A stretch of 64,000 nt of DNA from Hypericum androsaemum (GCA_963995505.1 OZ023180.1:496501-560500), one strand, 5' to 3'; shown: positions 1-12,800, counted from the stretch's first letter. Notes: a model not told the origin generated them from the letters alone. Program-made: numbers and translations.

Positions 1-942
1 ATAAATTGTTAGGTCAAATAGTTCCTTTTTCACGTTCATTCTTTTTTGTAATATCTTTTCTGCCACTTTGAACTTGTTTTTTCTCTCTTTTGAAGTGCAT
101 TAAACTTCTTGCCCATATTGATGGTGTGGTTTTGGATGACATGTATCAATGGACAATGTTCAGTATCACATCCTGACCGTATGCTTTTTGGCTTGTCTGC
201 AGAAAGATGATCTAAAAGCTGTTGTGAATTACTTGCGTCAAGATGCAAATGTATCTATGATTGGCTTATGGGGCCGTTCAATGGGTGCTGCCACAAGGTC
301 TTAACATGTATTTGTACTGATCTAGGCAAAAATCTAAACGTATTCTTGTTTCCCTTGTCGTGGTTGAGTGGCTGGATATCTTGGTGGTAAAAAATCGAGC
401 ACAGGCTCGTAGATTTTATAATCGACCATCCTCTTGTCACTAAAAGTGGCTCTTATGACTGTATAAAGGCTCCGGGAAGGTGTTGTGAAACCTTGAGTCT
501 TTTAGATTATGACCACAAGTAAGACCAAAGATGTACTTGCTTGAATAGTCCACTAAAGCATGAACCATATACTGTGATTGCAAAAATGTAAAGCCTTCTG
601 TCAAAAGATCGGATTTGAAAGACTAGAGGTGTTAAGTCATTTATGAACATGCCTTTGTTAGTTTCATGTATGTAATCTAGAGGTATTCATTCTTAAATTT
701 GCTTTTGTTAGCCAGAAATTTGAATCTAAAGCATTAATCCCCTCTTAGAAATCACAATTTTTTTTTGTGCTTCTCGATATGGTGCGGATGACCCCTAATG
801 TATGGTCCTTTCTTCCAGCCTAATGTATGGAGCAGCAGACCCTTCAGTCGCAGGGATGGTTCTTGATAGTCCTTTTTCTGATTTAGTTGATTTGATGATG
901 GAACTTGTGGACACCTATAAAATCCGGTTGCCCAAGTTCACT

Positions 943-1476
943 GTAAGTAAATACACTGGCCCTCATGATATGAACCTGCCTGGCTACGCAACTCGTAACT
1001 GTGCGCGGTGGGATTTCGAGGCTTTAAACCTCGTCTTCCTCGCGCCGTAGTTATCTCCTAAGTTATCCTAAGATAACGAAGAAGAATAGGATAGATAAAA
1101 GGAACTCTTTGTTTATTGATTTGATTTGATGCCTTGAGTACATAGATCAATTGTCCTTTTATAGGACTAGAATATTAAGGGGTACAAATAGATTCAATGT
1201 GTTGAAATAAATACAGTCATGTTTGTAAATCAAGAGACCGAAATGAATCCGAAGATCCAATGAACTAAGCATCACGAAGAGATGCATCATCTTCAATGAT
1301 CTTAGCAGCCCCTTCGTCTTCGGTGCACATGACACCTCATCTTTAGCTGTTAGAAGTTCTCCCGTGATGTTTCTCTTGCAACCAAATCAAAATTTGTTTT
1401 CATATGTTAGTAATAATTATTTTGTTAATAAATAACAGCTTTCATGATGCTTGATGATCCTTTTTCCACTTTTCAG
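943..1476. repeat. Possible LTR remnant inside hydrolase intron
   Basis: This 534-bp intron is longer than its neighbours. On the minus strand around 1155-1175 it reads ctataaaaggac, a TATA-like core as found in plant LTR promoters. No terminal repeats or target-site duplication were found, so a retroelement origin is only a suggestion. Confidence 0.25.
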
Positions 1477-1704
1477 GTTAAATTTGCAATCCAATTTATG
1501 CTTAGAGCTATCCAGAAGAAGGCTAAGTTTGATATCTCAGAGCTTAACGCTATCAAGGTTATTTACTTAGTGCAGTTTGACTACCCTTTGCTGTTGATTC
1601 GAATGTTTCAGGCCATCGCTAATTGTTACGGAATAGATCAATTGTTGTTTGAAAATGATCTGGATGCTTACTAGGTTTCACTTCCATGATTCATCCAAGT
1701 TTGA

Positions 1705-1730
1705 CCCCCCCCCCCCCCCCCCCCCCCCCC
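1705..1730. repeat. Poly-C tract (26 C)
   Basis: An uninterrupted run of 26 C lies in the intron just upstream of the exon that starts at 1745. The length is likely polymorphic or imprecisely assembled. Confidence 0.9.
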
Positions 1731-3270
1731 ATTATCTGTTACAGGTAGCAAAATCTTGCTTCGTCCCTACATTATTTGGCCATGCTGTTGATGATGACTT
1801 CATACAGTCACATCACTCGGATCGTATATATGAAGCTTATATGGTGAGTAAATTTTACTTGCTTCACTGCACATAATCTGTTTTCCCTATTCGATTAACT
1901 CTTGTCTGATTGGTTACCTCGCCTCTGGAATCACCTTTAGCATGGGTGTTTCATTAAGTAGAGAGAGTAGAGTTGAGGAATTTTTCAGTTGATTAACTTA
2001 CGATAGAGAAGAAAATGCGTTGAAACTTATCTGGCAAGAATGTTATAGGCAAAAGCTTATTAAAAGCGCATACAGTAAAGTTGCTATGGTACCAAATGAA
2101 CTTGGCCCTTAAAATTAGGGGCTGAATAACTGAGTCCTTCAGTGTGTTAAGTTTGGCTCTCTAATTACTCTCTTAAATCTCTGTCTATCCTTTAGAACTC
2201 AACCTCCGGAAGAATTTTCATAAAAAGGGCTCACTCCATTCTGCATAAAAACCTTCAAATAAAATTTTTCTATTTTTACTTTTGCAAGTTATATTTTCTT
2301 GCATTATACCAAAAAAAGTTTTTTTTTTCTTTTTTGCAAATCTTCTACAATGTCAGTCAATGGTCATTAGTTGAATGTATGCCCTTGAATTCTGCAGGGG
2401 GACAAGAAAAGATGAGGTGGGCACGGAATATTTTGACATAGGGCATAGTTACGTGGGTAAGGTAAATTGAACTATAGCGTCCTATTATGTTGCAGACTTT
2501 GTTGTCGCTCCAGGCAGGATCATGATATCGCTATTCACGTTTGCATTTGTGTTTTATGCATAGGATGACTGGAACACCTTGCATCAAATGGGATATGATC
2601 TGGAATCTCCATCTGCATCCAAAGGCATAGCACCTGGACCCTGCACCATTGGTCCCTAGCTTATATTTAGTAGATTATTTTGCTCGGCAAATTTCCTAAT
2701 TTCTTTGTTAACAAAGCATATTTGGTTGCAGAACCATCAACAAGCAGCACAGCTAATGCAATCAAACAAGTTCGCACGAAAAGACCAATGAGTAAAACAG
2801 AGGCTAGTGACCAACCCGCTTTTTTCTGGGCCCGAGGATTTCCATGACATCTTTTTGTTAAGAGACTCAAACATGCATGTATGTATATGCTCTCTCGTCC
2901 TGTTTGAATTGAAAGATAATGACATGTAAACTACTTCAGTTCCATAGCAGCAATCACTTTGACACAGACACTGTAGCTTTACCATGGGCATCAGTGTAAC
3001 TGTTTTTTCACCGTACTTTCTTCAGGTTCCTTCGGATATTGCGGACAAACCTTCTCAAGCTGAGGTATTTGTCCTTTGAATGCAATTAAGACTTCCCTGT
3101 CACAACTGGCATTTTGAAAATTGTGTTGGCATAAAAAATGGCATGGAGGGCAGCTGTTTTTTCTGTTGCGCGACTACAATTGCCTTGTTCCACCTTTTTT
3201 CCAACTTTCTGGCCCCAGTCTACATTGTATTATAGTCTTATAGTTGAAAGTCCTAATCTATATTATCACC

Positions 3271-3540
3271 AATTCACTAAGTTCCCATGCAAAGTGCTGT
3301 AATATGGCTTAGTTGTGGAGTGAGTAGATAGTGATTTGGTTTTCGTAGCGATGTCCTCTTGCAGGATGAAACAAGTGAGGAGAACGATGAGCCATCTTCG
3401 TCTGGAATTCACTAAGTTCCCATGCAAAGTGCTGTAATATGGCTTAGTTGTGGAGTGAGTAGGTAGTGATTTGGTTTTCGTAGCGATGTCCTCTTGCAGG
3501 ATGAAACAAGTGAGGAGAACGATGAGCCATCTTCGTCTGG
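3271..3540 (+). repeat. 135-bp tandem duplication including a splice acceptor
   Basis: Copies lie at 3271-3405 and 3406-3540. I see one difference (gagtagatag versus gagtaggtag). Each copy contains intron sequence, the cag acceptor and the first 40 nt of the DETSEEN exon. If the first acceptor (exon from 3365) were used, the reading frame would end at TAA within the start of copy 2; only the second acceptor (3500) keeps the UIM tail. Confidence 0.95.
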
Positions 3541-4152
3541 AATGATTAACTTTGAATTTTCCAATGGTCATCCGTGCGGACCACATGTGCCAACCGTAAT
3601 GGATGATGATCAGTACGTTGAATATGAAATGGATGACTTAGCAGGTTTTCCATGCGACATAGAGGAGGAAGAGAGGGTAAGTAGCACGTTAAGGATTGTG
3701 TTAATTGATATCTTAGCTTAAAAAGCTTGACTTTCTGCAATTTACAGATGCTCATGGAAGCGGTAATGCTTTCGCTAAAGGACATGGAGTTGCATCAGTC
3801 ATTGACAGAAGAGGAAACATCTACTGGCAAGCATGCTGCTCCGGTGTCTTCTCTAACCTCTAGTGAGGGAGAGGCTGTAAGAGTCCACCCTGCTGCAATG
3901 GAATTGGCATCGTCTGACCATCCTCTGAGGCCACCGACTCCGTCTAATCCAGTAGAGTTTGCTAAGCCTTCAAACACTGTAACTACTTCAGTGACGGACA
4001 ACCAAAAGTCAGCAACTGTTCACCAAGCCCCCAGTGCAACTTTGTCATCTGACCCTTTTATATCGATGCTGGAGTCAGAGAGCAGTTCAACATCTGCTGC
4101 TCTGAGCAATGCATCAGGAAACATTCCGAACTCAACAGATTCAGACTTGTGA

Positions 4153-4726
4153 AGAAGTACCAAGGCCACCTTGACGGTAGAACGGAACCCAGCAGATCAT
4201 ATTATGGATGGTTTGATCCGACGCTGGGATTTTTTCCGAAACAATCGTTGAAATCATAAAAGAATGCGCTTTTCTCAACGATCTGAAGATGTATGGTGTT
4301 GTAATTAAGATAGTTCAGACACTGATGTAAAAATGCTCAAAAGCATATAGCAGAAAGATAGGATCTTGTGCTACAGTTTGTTTCGATTGTTTCTTTGCTA
4401 GGCATTAGGTTCTGGTGTTATCGTGGAAAGGATAATTGTATGTTTGTTCTTCTGCTCGAGAAAGAGAACCCTTTTGTGATGATACTTTCGGCCGAGTTCA
4501 GGTCAGATTACTTAGCTTGCTTTTGTCTTTAAGTTGAGCATTTCCTTAAAGAATCTTGGTTAGTGGTAAGAAAAGGCAATCAACGCAGTTATTGGTTTCC
4601 CTGGAAACAAGGTGAGGCTACTGCAATTTATTTGTTTGAGAGAAAAATAATCTGGTTTAATGCTTTATATATTTACATGGAACTTGTGAAGAGCGTCTTC
4701 ACCTCAGAGGATGATCCTTTCAGGAT
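4153..4726. other. Spacer between two convergent genes
   Basis: This 574-bp AT-rich stretch separates the 3' ends of the hydrolase (+) and ARM-repeat (-) genes and should hold both 3' UTRs. I see no further gene in it. Confidence 0.6.
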
Positions 4727-7324
4727 TCAAGTCCTTGCAGACAGCAAATGCAATGCAGTCTCCACCAGTGAATGAATGGTTGTCCTGTGCCTGCACAGGC
4801 CGACAGTGCCGGAAAAGGCGTTGAAGCTTTCGACTTCCGCCGTGGTTTCCAGGACACCCTCCAGCTCCTCCTCCATCCTGAGGTTTCTGAATACAAGTAT
4901 ATTTTCTTTGTTGTTTTGCATCATCCAAATTGCTAACTCAATGGCAAACCTCCTTATTCTAGGAACCTTGATGGGAGGGTTATCGTGCTTCTTGAGGATT
5001 TGGACTAGTATGCCAGCTACACAATCCTCGGTCATTCCCGCTCGTTTGAACATTGTCCTTGATTCTTCTGATGTCATGAACTTGAAAACTTGCGTGGCGA
5101 GGCCAATCATCACTTCTTGAAGCTTCTGATCTTGTGTCACAATTGCCTTGAGCACCTGCGTAAGGAAGCAAAAGGGTAAGGAAGCTTACTTTTCATGTCC
5201 TCTAGCAAGGTATTATAACTTTCCAAGAGAATATAGCAGAGAAGAGCTAACCACAGGAGCAGAAGCTGTCACCCCCTTGAGCTCGTTGAAGCAATCTTCT
5301 CCGGAAAACGCACACAGGTTACGCAGAATCCTTCCGGCATTCACACAGATTGATGGATCTTCGAGTGCTCTTACGAGCCTCTCGAGTGTGTGCAAATTCA
5401 GAATGCGATGGCAGTTGCCTCTGCTCTCCAGAGCCAGCATTGCCAATGCCTCTCCAGCGGCAGTTCTTGCATGATTCTGAACTTCAGGCTCCGTTCGCTT
5501 GAAGAAAATGTTGAGCAGCTCCTTCAGAACTCCACCTGTCCCGCCAATTCTCTCCGTCGCTTCCTCTTCCAGGGCCAAGTTTGTTAGTATCTCTATCCCT
5601 ATCCTTTGCAGGACTGGATGCTTCTCCCCATGTCGCAGAATGTCTCTAATATTGCTGATAGTGAAGACCACCTCGGTTATCTCCTTCCTAAGATGCGTGC
5701 CAGTTTCTCCTGTTGTACAAGCCAGCATCTTCACAACTTGCAAGGATCGTTTCACTGTCAGAACCTGAGACGCGGAGACATTCTCATCCTTGAGCAATCT
5801 CTCCCCGGCATGTGTGAAGTCGATGATCTTCGGTAAGAGGCCCCTCGTGTTGCCAATCTTGCCACAGTTGTCATGGTCCCGAGCCAACTTCTTCAGGATC
5901 AGGAGTCCTACGTGATTGAAAGTCCAGAACCCGTAATTCTCCTGATCGAATATGATCTTCTTCTCTCCAATCTCATCCGGGCAGGTGCTGGAGGTTCGGT
6001 TTGTTTGAAGCAGAGATGATATGGACTCCATTGCCCCTGGAATCCCTGCAACTCGCAAAGAGTTCTGCTTCTTCCCTGCTAGCTGTGACAGGATTTCAGC
6101 TGCTGATCTCCTGATCTCTTCTTCTGCTGGGTCTTTCCAATTGAGCATCTCCACCAGCCTTTCAATGGCTGTTATGCTGGTGCCAATCTTCTGCAGAGTA
6201 TCATTAGAGAACCTCTGGTTCACCGCGAATTGGCGAAGGATCCTAATGCCAATGAGCTGCTCATCCGCTGACATGGAATCCAATAGCTCCATTGCAAAAG
6301 TGACCATATCCATCTTCAGCCCATCAAAGATGCTACCGTTGATGCTCCTAGAATAAGCATCGTAGAAGAACCTCCTAATAGAAACTATACCGGACGGCCC
6401 CAACTCGCACTCCTTATTCACCTCATCCAACAGCTTCATCCCCATCACCTTCCACTCCCAATAGGCCTTCTCCATCAGAAACAGAAGAGCCTCAGCCAGA
6501 GCCAAGCCATAGAAAATCGTCAAGGCGGATTTTCGGTTCCTCTTGTCGGTGTCTCCTTTAGCCACCTCGCCATAGTCCCGCCTGATCAGCTTCATCAAGG
6601 ATAGAACCACACAGGTTGTGGCAGAGGCAAGCTGAAGCCAATACAGAAGCTTACTGACATTGCTAGCGACAAAGAACCATTGGCCATAAGGAAATATTGG
6701 AACATCAGAACTAATCCATATCCTTGTTTGCTTCCTTTGATAATTACGATGCCCATGGTCACCCTCATCGTCATATGGCTGGTCTCTAATATCCCTGCTG
6801 TGTTGACTTTGCTTCCCAACCAAAGTCAATGGCCTAAAAGTCCCCTTAACAGCCTTTACGATCCAGTGGGAGCTCGACCTCAAGGCCCTGAAGCTGTTGA
6901 CCCCGGCATCTGTAATAGACCAGGTGGCTTGGTGCTGCCATTCCAGCTCATGGCTCCTGCTAAATATCCTCGTCCCTTCGATCAGCAGTATAATTGTAAC
7001 GAACCAAAAGTCCGTCTTGTCCAAAGTGATGGCGAAGCCTCCCAGGAGGACCACCGTTGCCCATACGAAGCCGAGTGTTCCGAGCCCTGTGGCCGCCTTT
7101 TCGAAGACTGCGAGGCGCAAGGCGAAAAGGGTCAGCTTCTTCTCGGGTGCCTGAGCCTGGCTTGGAGAGATGCAAGAGTTTGCATTACTGCTATCTCTAT
7201 TCTCTATCCCATTCGAAGGCTCGAATATGGTTGTTCCTGAACCATTAGCTTCACTCAGCCTCCTGAGCTCCACCACCTGCAGACGGATGCTTCCATCCTC
7301 TTCTATGGACTTTCCCCTGTTCAT
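4727..7324 (-). CDS. Membrane-anchored ARM-repeat protein
   Basis: Two exons: 5252-7324 (691 codons) and 4727-5155 (142 codons plus stop), giving about 833 aa. The donor is gttagc at 5251 and the acceptor is cag ending at 5156. The N-terminus is hydrophilic. Hydrophobic helices follow at about residues 81-100, 103-118, 212-243 and 264-286. From about 335 to the C-terminus the sequence is helical with ARM-type repeats (for example IEILTNLALEEEATERIGG and AGEALAMLALESRGN). The family is plant-specific (At3g06210/At5g18980/At4g14280 type, from memory) with no biochemical role I can state. The layout suggests a membrane-tethered protein-binding scaffold. The first ATG of the long open frame is taken as the start. 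The gene converges on the broken hydrolase, as At4g14280 and At4g14290 do in Arabidopsis. Confidence 0.88.
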
Positions 7325-9655
7325 TATCTTATCTCAGAGGATGCGTTTTTGGTTTAGAGATGGTGATTGAGCCTCGTTGTGTATATATATTGAAAAGGAA
7401 ATGAGCTTAGGAGGCACGTTTATTATGATGAAGTGCAAGGGAAAGTTTAGGTTTGTTACTTGAGAGGCAAGGATGAATGTCTTTCTCGCTACTTTCTGGA
7501 AATAGGTATGGTCTCAAGTGTCTTAACTTTTAAAGTTGGTTATCTCGGCCTAGTATATGGTATTTACATGTTTCTTTTGTTTAAATTGAAAAGTATAATG
7601 TTTCTTGCTGGACCACTCAAACGCCCTCAAATGTCTCTGTTTATGTTTCTTCCTTGCAAGGCTTAAATAATGAGACTTTAACATCAAACGTTTACATCAT
7701 CTAATCTTGATTTATTGATTCGGTGAGTATCTCACTAGCAGGTGATTTCAAAAAAGAAGAAGAGCCATTTCCTCTTTTTATATAATTGCTTAGTTCAATC
7801 TATCGCCAGCGGTGTTCAACTAGTACGTAGTAGATCAAGTAACACGAGATTTAAACATCAAAACATCAAACAAGTAGATCAATTAATACAAATTTATGAA
7901 TTCAGTAGGTGTTCAGCAACTATCCTTTTCCTCTTTTTTATGTCATTTCTTAGTTCAATCTATGGCCAAATCTCAACAAACCCATTATAGGAAGTACAAT
8001 ATCTAGTTAATTGACTCCTTGCAATAAAATAACATCTAGTTTACTCATGTCTACGACATGAATGAATAACTAATCCACATTAACTAATTCATCGCCAGAA
8101 GGTTAACAGATCAAGGGTACATTGACCAGAACTTCACCAACCAAAAACAAGTAGCAATTGATTTTAATTAATGCATTGTTCCTAGCCATGGACGTCCTCT
8201 TCATGGGAACAAGTTGCCAATAGAAACCAAAAAGAAAACATATTTAGAAAGTGATAGATAATTTGATTATATCAGTTCAATAATTCAACAGTATAAATCC
8301 AAGCCAATCGTATTTGCCGACTTGGAAAATTCTATCCAAAAGACAAATGACTGGAAAGTTTTTCTTGACCAGTTTCTTTCCTGTTCCGAATATCGTTATT
8401 GAACCATGTACGGATGTACCATAAAGTCGTTATAGGAAATTTCACTAGTAAGTTATAAATATTATCATATATTAATAAAATCTTATTTATAAAAAAAGTA
8501 AGATTTATAAATGATTTCAACCAAATATATTTATAAGGAGAACTTTGTCACCCTCCTCACATTTCAACTTTATTTCATACGAATTTGAATAAGTTAATTC
8601 GTATATATTCAGATACCGATATTGAGTAATTCCAAAAAGAAATATTCATGATGCGTGGCTTCGGCAATTTATGTAGGTTGGTTATTGCTTGCAAAAACGT
8701 GTTATTGCAGATAAGTCATAAGAGTATTATTGTGTCAAGTTAAAGGTTGTTTAGTGGGTCCCTAACTCCGTTTGCTGCTTATCCGTTCCAACGAAACACA
8801 TGAACAGGTGGTTTTGTGATCCAGGAGGAACCCATAAACGCAAGACAACCCAGTGAAAAGAACCAACCTAATAATCAATCGATTAGGTTGCAATTTTTCA
8901 GATTTCCTCAAGGAATTGTGTCCACCAATTTATACTTTTACAGCCTGTTTAGAACTAATTCCGACAGAAAAATAATCTTATTTCCAATTCCTAATGATAA
9001 TGGAAAGGAATCACTTTCTTGTTTTCTTGTTTGGAACTATGGGAACTAATTTGAAATATTACATAAACACCCTCCTAACAATTTCAAGTGAGATAAAAAA
9101 GTTTCCTTCAAAAGGTATAATAGATATTTTACTATCAAATTCGGTTTAGTCTCCTACAAATCCAACATAATTTCAAAGGAATTCTAAATCCGAATTTTTA
9201 AACAAAATATGAATTCCTTTCCGAAAATATTTGATTCCAAACAGACTCAATTTTTTAAAATTCCGGAAAGAAATTCCCATTTTTAAGCCTTTCCAAACAG
9301 CTGGCCTAAAACTGATGTTTGTACACAAAGATCTACCCAGAACTAGTCAATTCCACCAGCAATTGAATGAGAAGAAAGAGAACCACCAGCTCAAATGGAA
9401 CTCGTATGTGGAGTAACGAAATTCCAAAGAAATAAAGCACTAGCGTGTAACAGAGAAGACAATGAACAACTGCATCCTAATCAAAAAGCAATCATTAATG
9501 TCAATGTGGAAAGGATCTCTCAATCTTTTACTATTCGTTTCTGCAATGTAAACTTAAAACATCAGAATGTCACATACTTGTACATTGGCGATCACGGAAC
9601 ATGCATTGTAACCTACAAAAAGAAAAAAAAGAAGAAGCTATGGCAAAAGGCTCTT
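7325..9655. other. AT-rich intergenic region
   Basis: This region should contain the promoter of the ARM-repeat gene (minus strand, to the right of 7324). No convincing coding exon or RNA gene is visible. A possible MITE at 8941-9245 is listed separately. Confidence 0.6.
8941..9245. repeat. Possible MITE
   Basis: The left end reads gcctgtttagaac. The right end reads attccaaacagac, whose complement is gtctgtttggaat, giving an imperfect terminal inverted repeat around AT-rich sequence. I found no clear target-site duplication, so boundaries are approximate. Confidence 0.35.
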
Positions 9656-9857
9656 AGATCAGCAATCAAATAGTAGGTAGCCTTCCTGGGAAAGACCCTG
9701 GCCTTCTCGGAATCAATAATGGACCCAAGAAGCAGCCTATCCGCCTCATCCAACTTCATCAAAGTTACTGCATCTCCACCTTACTAGTCTTCCTATCAGT
9801 CTACCTCTCCGTGACCTTCAACTCGCTCTCCGCCACCCAAAGGACACAAACACAGGC
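9656..9857 (-). pseudogene. Decayed partial duplicate of guanylate kinase 3' end
   Basis: The stretch from about 9662 (atcaaatagtaggtagcc) repeats, with several internal deletions, the last 250 bp of the adjacent guanylate kinase CDS. It keeps the stop-codon region, the [18 protein letters not shown] part and pieces coding for ESELKVTER-like sequence. It is not translatable as a kinase and lies directly downstream of the intact copy as a tandem duplicate. Confidence 0.85.
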
Positions 9858-9859
9858 GA

Positions 9860-10717
9860 TCAAATAGTAGCCTTCCTGGGAAAGACCCTGGCTTTCTCGG
9901 AATCAATAATCGACCCAAGTAGCCTAACCGCCTCATCCAACTTCCCCTCCGCGTTCACAACAACATAATCAAAGTTACTCATACACTGCATCTCCACCTT
10001 GGCAGCGGCGATCCTAGTAGCCAATTCCTCCACCTTCTCAGTCTTCCTATCAATCAACCTCTCCACGAGCTTCAACTCGCTCTCCGCAACCAAGAACACA
10101 AACACAGCGGAATCCCCGAGCTTCCTCCTCAGCGTGTCGGCCCCTTGTATATCCACCCTCACAACAACATCACACCCTCTATCCAAATTCTCCCTAATCT
10201 GCCTATTAGGTATTCCCTTATAATCACCATACACTAAAGCATACTCCAAAAGCTCGTTCCTTTCTACCATATTCAAGAACTCGTCTTTCGAAACGAAGTA
10301 ATAGTCCTTACCGTGCACCTCCCCGGGCCTCATGGGGCGGCTCGTGGCGGTTACCACAAAGTGCAAGTTCTCCCTTTGCTCCCTCAACTTCCTGATAACC
10401 GCGTCCTTCCCGACCCCGCTGGGCCCGCTGATCACGATCACGATGGGGGGCGGGGCGGGTCGGGTGGGGGCGGAGGTGAAGGGGGAGCCCACGGCGGTCT
10501 CTATGGCGCGGAGGAGCTCGGGGCGGGTGGCCTTGTCCAGTGCGGGGACGGTGATTTTGGGCTTGTGGGGGTCGCCCATTTTGGGGGAAGAGTGGAAAGA
10601 TTGCAACTTTGAAGTGGGGAGGGAGAATTGGGGTTTAGGGTTCGAGGGTTGAGGGATTGGGGGGTGGGAATTGATTGGGGAGGCGCGGGAAAATGAGAAG
10701 CAGACTCTACGAAACAT
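9860..10717 (-). CDS. Guanylate kinase, plastid/mitochondrial type
   Basis: A single open frame of 285 aa without introns. It phosphorylates GMP (and dGMP) to GDP using ATP. The first 60 residues are rich in Ser, Pro and Arg with few acids, as in an organelle transit peptide. A second Met (residue 47, MGDPHKP) could start a cytosolic form. The P-loop GPSGVGKD lies at about 98-105. The guanylate kinase signature with TSRPMRPGE and DYYFVS follows at about 125-143, then the GMP-binding YGDYKGIP and VDIQGA. The length fits an organellar enzyme (GKpm; VIRESCENT2 in rice), which is needed for plastid translation. It is transcribed away from the BPM gene; the 2.1 kb between them may hold both promoters. 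Confidence 0.93.
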   Translation of the reverse strand: MFRRVCFSFSRASPINSHPPIPQPSNPKPQFSLPTSKLQSFHSSPKMGDPHKPKITVPALDKATRPELLRAIETAVGSPFTSAPTRPAPPPIVIVISGPSGVGKDAVIRKLREQRENLHFVVTATSRPMRPGEVHGKDYYFVSKDEFLNMVERNELLEYALVYGDYKGIPNRQIRENLDRGCDVVVRVDIQGADTLRRKLGDSAVFVFLVAESELKLVERLIDRKTEKVEELATRIAAAKVEMQCMSNFDYVVVNAEGKLDEAVRLLGSIIDSEKARVFPRKATI

Positions 10718-12800
10718 GAGGAAGAAATTGGGGGGAATTGGTCTTAGGGTTGGGTAGGGTTGGGTTGGTTACATGAGGAGGTGAGGGTTTTGGTTGGAGT
10801 TGGTCGGGATCTAGAAGAATTTCAAGGGGAGGAAGATGAGTTAATATCTTTTTCACCGACCCTGCATAAGAGAGAAGTAAAACCCAGAGGCATATGTCAC
10901 GGGCTGACTTCTGGAAGGTCCAAAAATGTTAAGGAAGACTGCTAAACGAATAAGTTGCGTGGAAATGTTTATATATTTTTTATTTAACCAATTCGTATCT
11001 GGTTTATTAGGTCGACTAATTTATTTTCGAGCCAAATAAGATCTTTAAAATGTGACAAAATTCTTTTAACAAATATTTAATATCCAAGACTCGAACCCGA
11101 AACATAGTTATATTTGAACAACTCTCTCACGGTCTCACCAGTTAATCTAAATGTCTGTCGATGGAAATGTTTGTATGTGACACATATGAACGAGATATGT
11201 GCTCCACTACATTTCTTTCATCTTTTCTATTTCTTTGTTCCTTTGCCATGCACATTATTATTTTTCTTTTTTAAGCTTTTCATTTTAGGTTTGGAGATAA
11301 AACATTTTTTTTCACGCATTATTTTTGAAATAGATTTGCTTACTATCCATATTCTGTATCAGAAATTCATGACATATATAAATTAGTGGCCAGGAATCTG
11401 GGTTGTGGATAACCTTTTAGATGTGCATTTTTGATTTTTTTTTTTATTATGTTGGCAGACCGTATGCATCTATCTCGTGTTGACGTGTATTTAGATGATT
11501 TATGTTCGTCTTATTTAGATTATGAATAAGAGGCCTAAACCAAAAGGACGATACAGAGGCAAATGTGAATGTGGCTTGTTCCAAGGCTCCCAATTACAGT
11601 GATCTTGATTAATAAATTGTGTTCTTGGTGTGGGCTGCAGGGATCACATTGGGCTCTGGCCTTTGTTGCTGTCTTAGTATTGGGCCTTTTTGTCGTCGTC
11701 GTTGTAATTTAGTTTTTGGTTGAACAAGTCATTCTCGATCTTTAAATACTTAATGTGAACTACTTGTCATAAACAAAAAATTACGTTGAAACAAGTCCAT
11801 AATTAGTTTTTTTGTCACAGATTATCGTTTCCGATAAGTTAGTAGTAAACCGAATCCGAGCCAGCAAATCTATCAAAGATCACATATTTATAGGCTTCTT
11901 GGATCCGGGTTTGGATTGGGTACGGAGTGAAGGAATTGATTCCGGACGGTTTGGACTGAAGGGGGACCGCAGCGGCAAACGCAAATATATGATAATGGCA
12001 AGCGCAGTTATGTAATAATGGCAAGTGCAGTTATGTGATAATGAAATTTGTTTTTGTGAGAACGGAAAGAGAACGGAAAGTTCCCGTTGATGATAATGAC
12101 ACACATGATTTTTTCTATTTTGGTCCCCCATATTTTAGCATTTTTGCAAAAAGGTCACACTGTCGTGCACTGTTATGTGATACTGGCATGCGCAGTTATG
12201 TGATAATGGTATTTGTATCCGGCATATGTTTGTGCGTGGCTTTTTTCATTTTGGTCCCCATATTTTAGCGCATTTGCAAAAAAGTCTCCACGTGTCTTCA
12301 TTCCAAATGGTTCGAAATAGTGGTATTCCGTACTCAATTCTACCCCTTGGATCCCATCCGGAGACATGACCTTTGCATTAGATATGGTCAAGAGATAAAA
12401 TAGGATTTTACAAAAATTCACTCAAAATGTAAACCGGATCTTGTTACCCAATCCAACCCGTTTGGACCCACACACAAAATCCAAATCCCATGAAATTTCT
12501 GGATCCTGACCAAAACCATATAATAATAAAAATTTCACAGAACTCGCCGACAAAAAAATCTCACAAGAATCAGAGATTTCAAAGATTTTTATTAAAAATG
12601 TAACAATTTAAAATATTTAAGGAAAAATTTGTCCGTCGAAAAGTATAATTAAATAAAGAAATTCTATTCATTCCCGTAACGCTCTATATTTACCCACCTC
12701 CACCCCTTCCTTCTTCCTCCGCTCCTCAACGGCCCCAAAGACACCAACTTTACCCACGAAAACCCTAATTCCCCCAATTCCGCTCTAATTCGAGAGGCCG
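10718..12800. other. Intergenic region between divergent guanylate kinase and BPM genes
   Basis: AT-rich sequence with no supported gene. Near the right end the minus strand is purine-rich and the plus strand carries aaaccctaa (around 12757), a telo-box-like motif in the likely BPM leader. Confidence 0.55.
12017..12290. repeat. Two imperfect copies of a ~150-bp unit
   Basis: The phrases gttatgtgataatg, ttttggtcccc, atattttag and gcaaaaaggtc or gcaaaaaagtc occur in the same order at about 12031-12155 and 12190-12286. Shorter relatives of the gttatgtgataatgg phrase occur at about 11986-12030. This looks like an old tandem duplication. Confidence 0.7.

Larger units (their letters stand above)
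203..4152 (+). pseudogene. Alpha/beta-hydrolase with C-terminal UIM, 5'-partial and probably broken
   Basis: Exons read at 203-297, 819-942, 1477-1557, 1745-1843, 2398-2461, 2564-2624, 2732-2802, 3026-3064, 3500-3676 and 3748-4152; earlier exons lie left of the window. Exon 1 holds the nucleophile elbow GRSMGA, exon 4 the acid region GHAVDDDF. The exon at 2398 starts GDKK, then jumps to KDEVGTEYFD. The stretch that carries the catalytic His (a GDHN-type motif) in this family is absent, and the join shifts frame into a TGA after six codons. The C-terminus would hold an acidic linker and a UIM-like helix (EEERMLMEAVMLSLKD). The exons ending at 2624 and 2802 are followed by GC rather than GT. 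The family is a plant serine hydrolase that may bind ubiquitin (Arabidopsis At3g23540/At4g14290 type, from memory). Identity is firm; functional status is inferred. Confidence 0.72.

Noticed and set aside
3266..3586. Minus-strand 106-residue frame with an internal repeat
   Set aside because: It is a reflection of the 135-bp duplication in the hydrolase gene; no domain and no codon bias.
6680..7240. Long plus-strand frame over the ARM-repeat gene
   Set aside because: It is antisense to the conserved ARM-protein exon and has no recognisable domain.
10313..10652. Gly-rich plus-strand frames
   Set aside because: Antisense to the guanylate kinase P-loop region.
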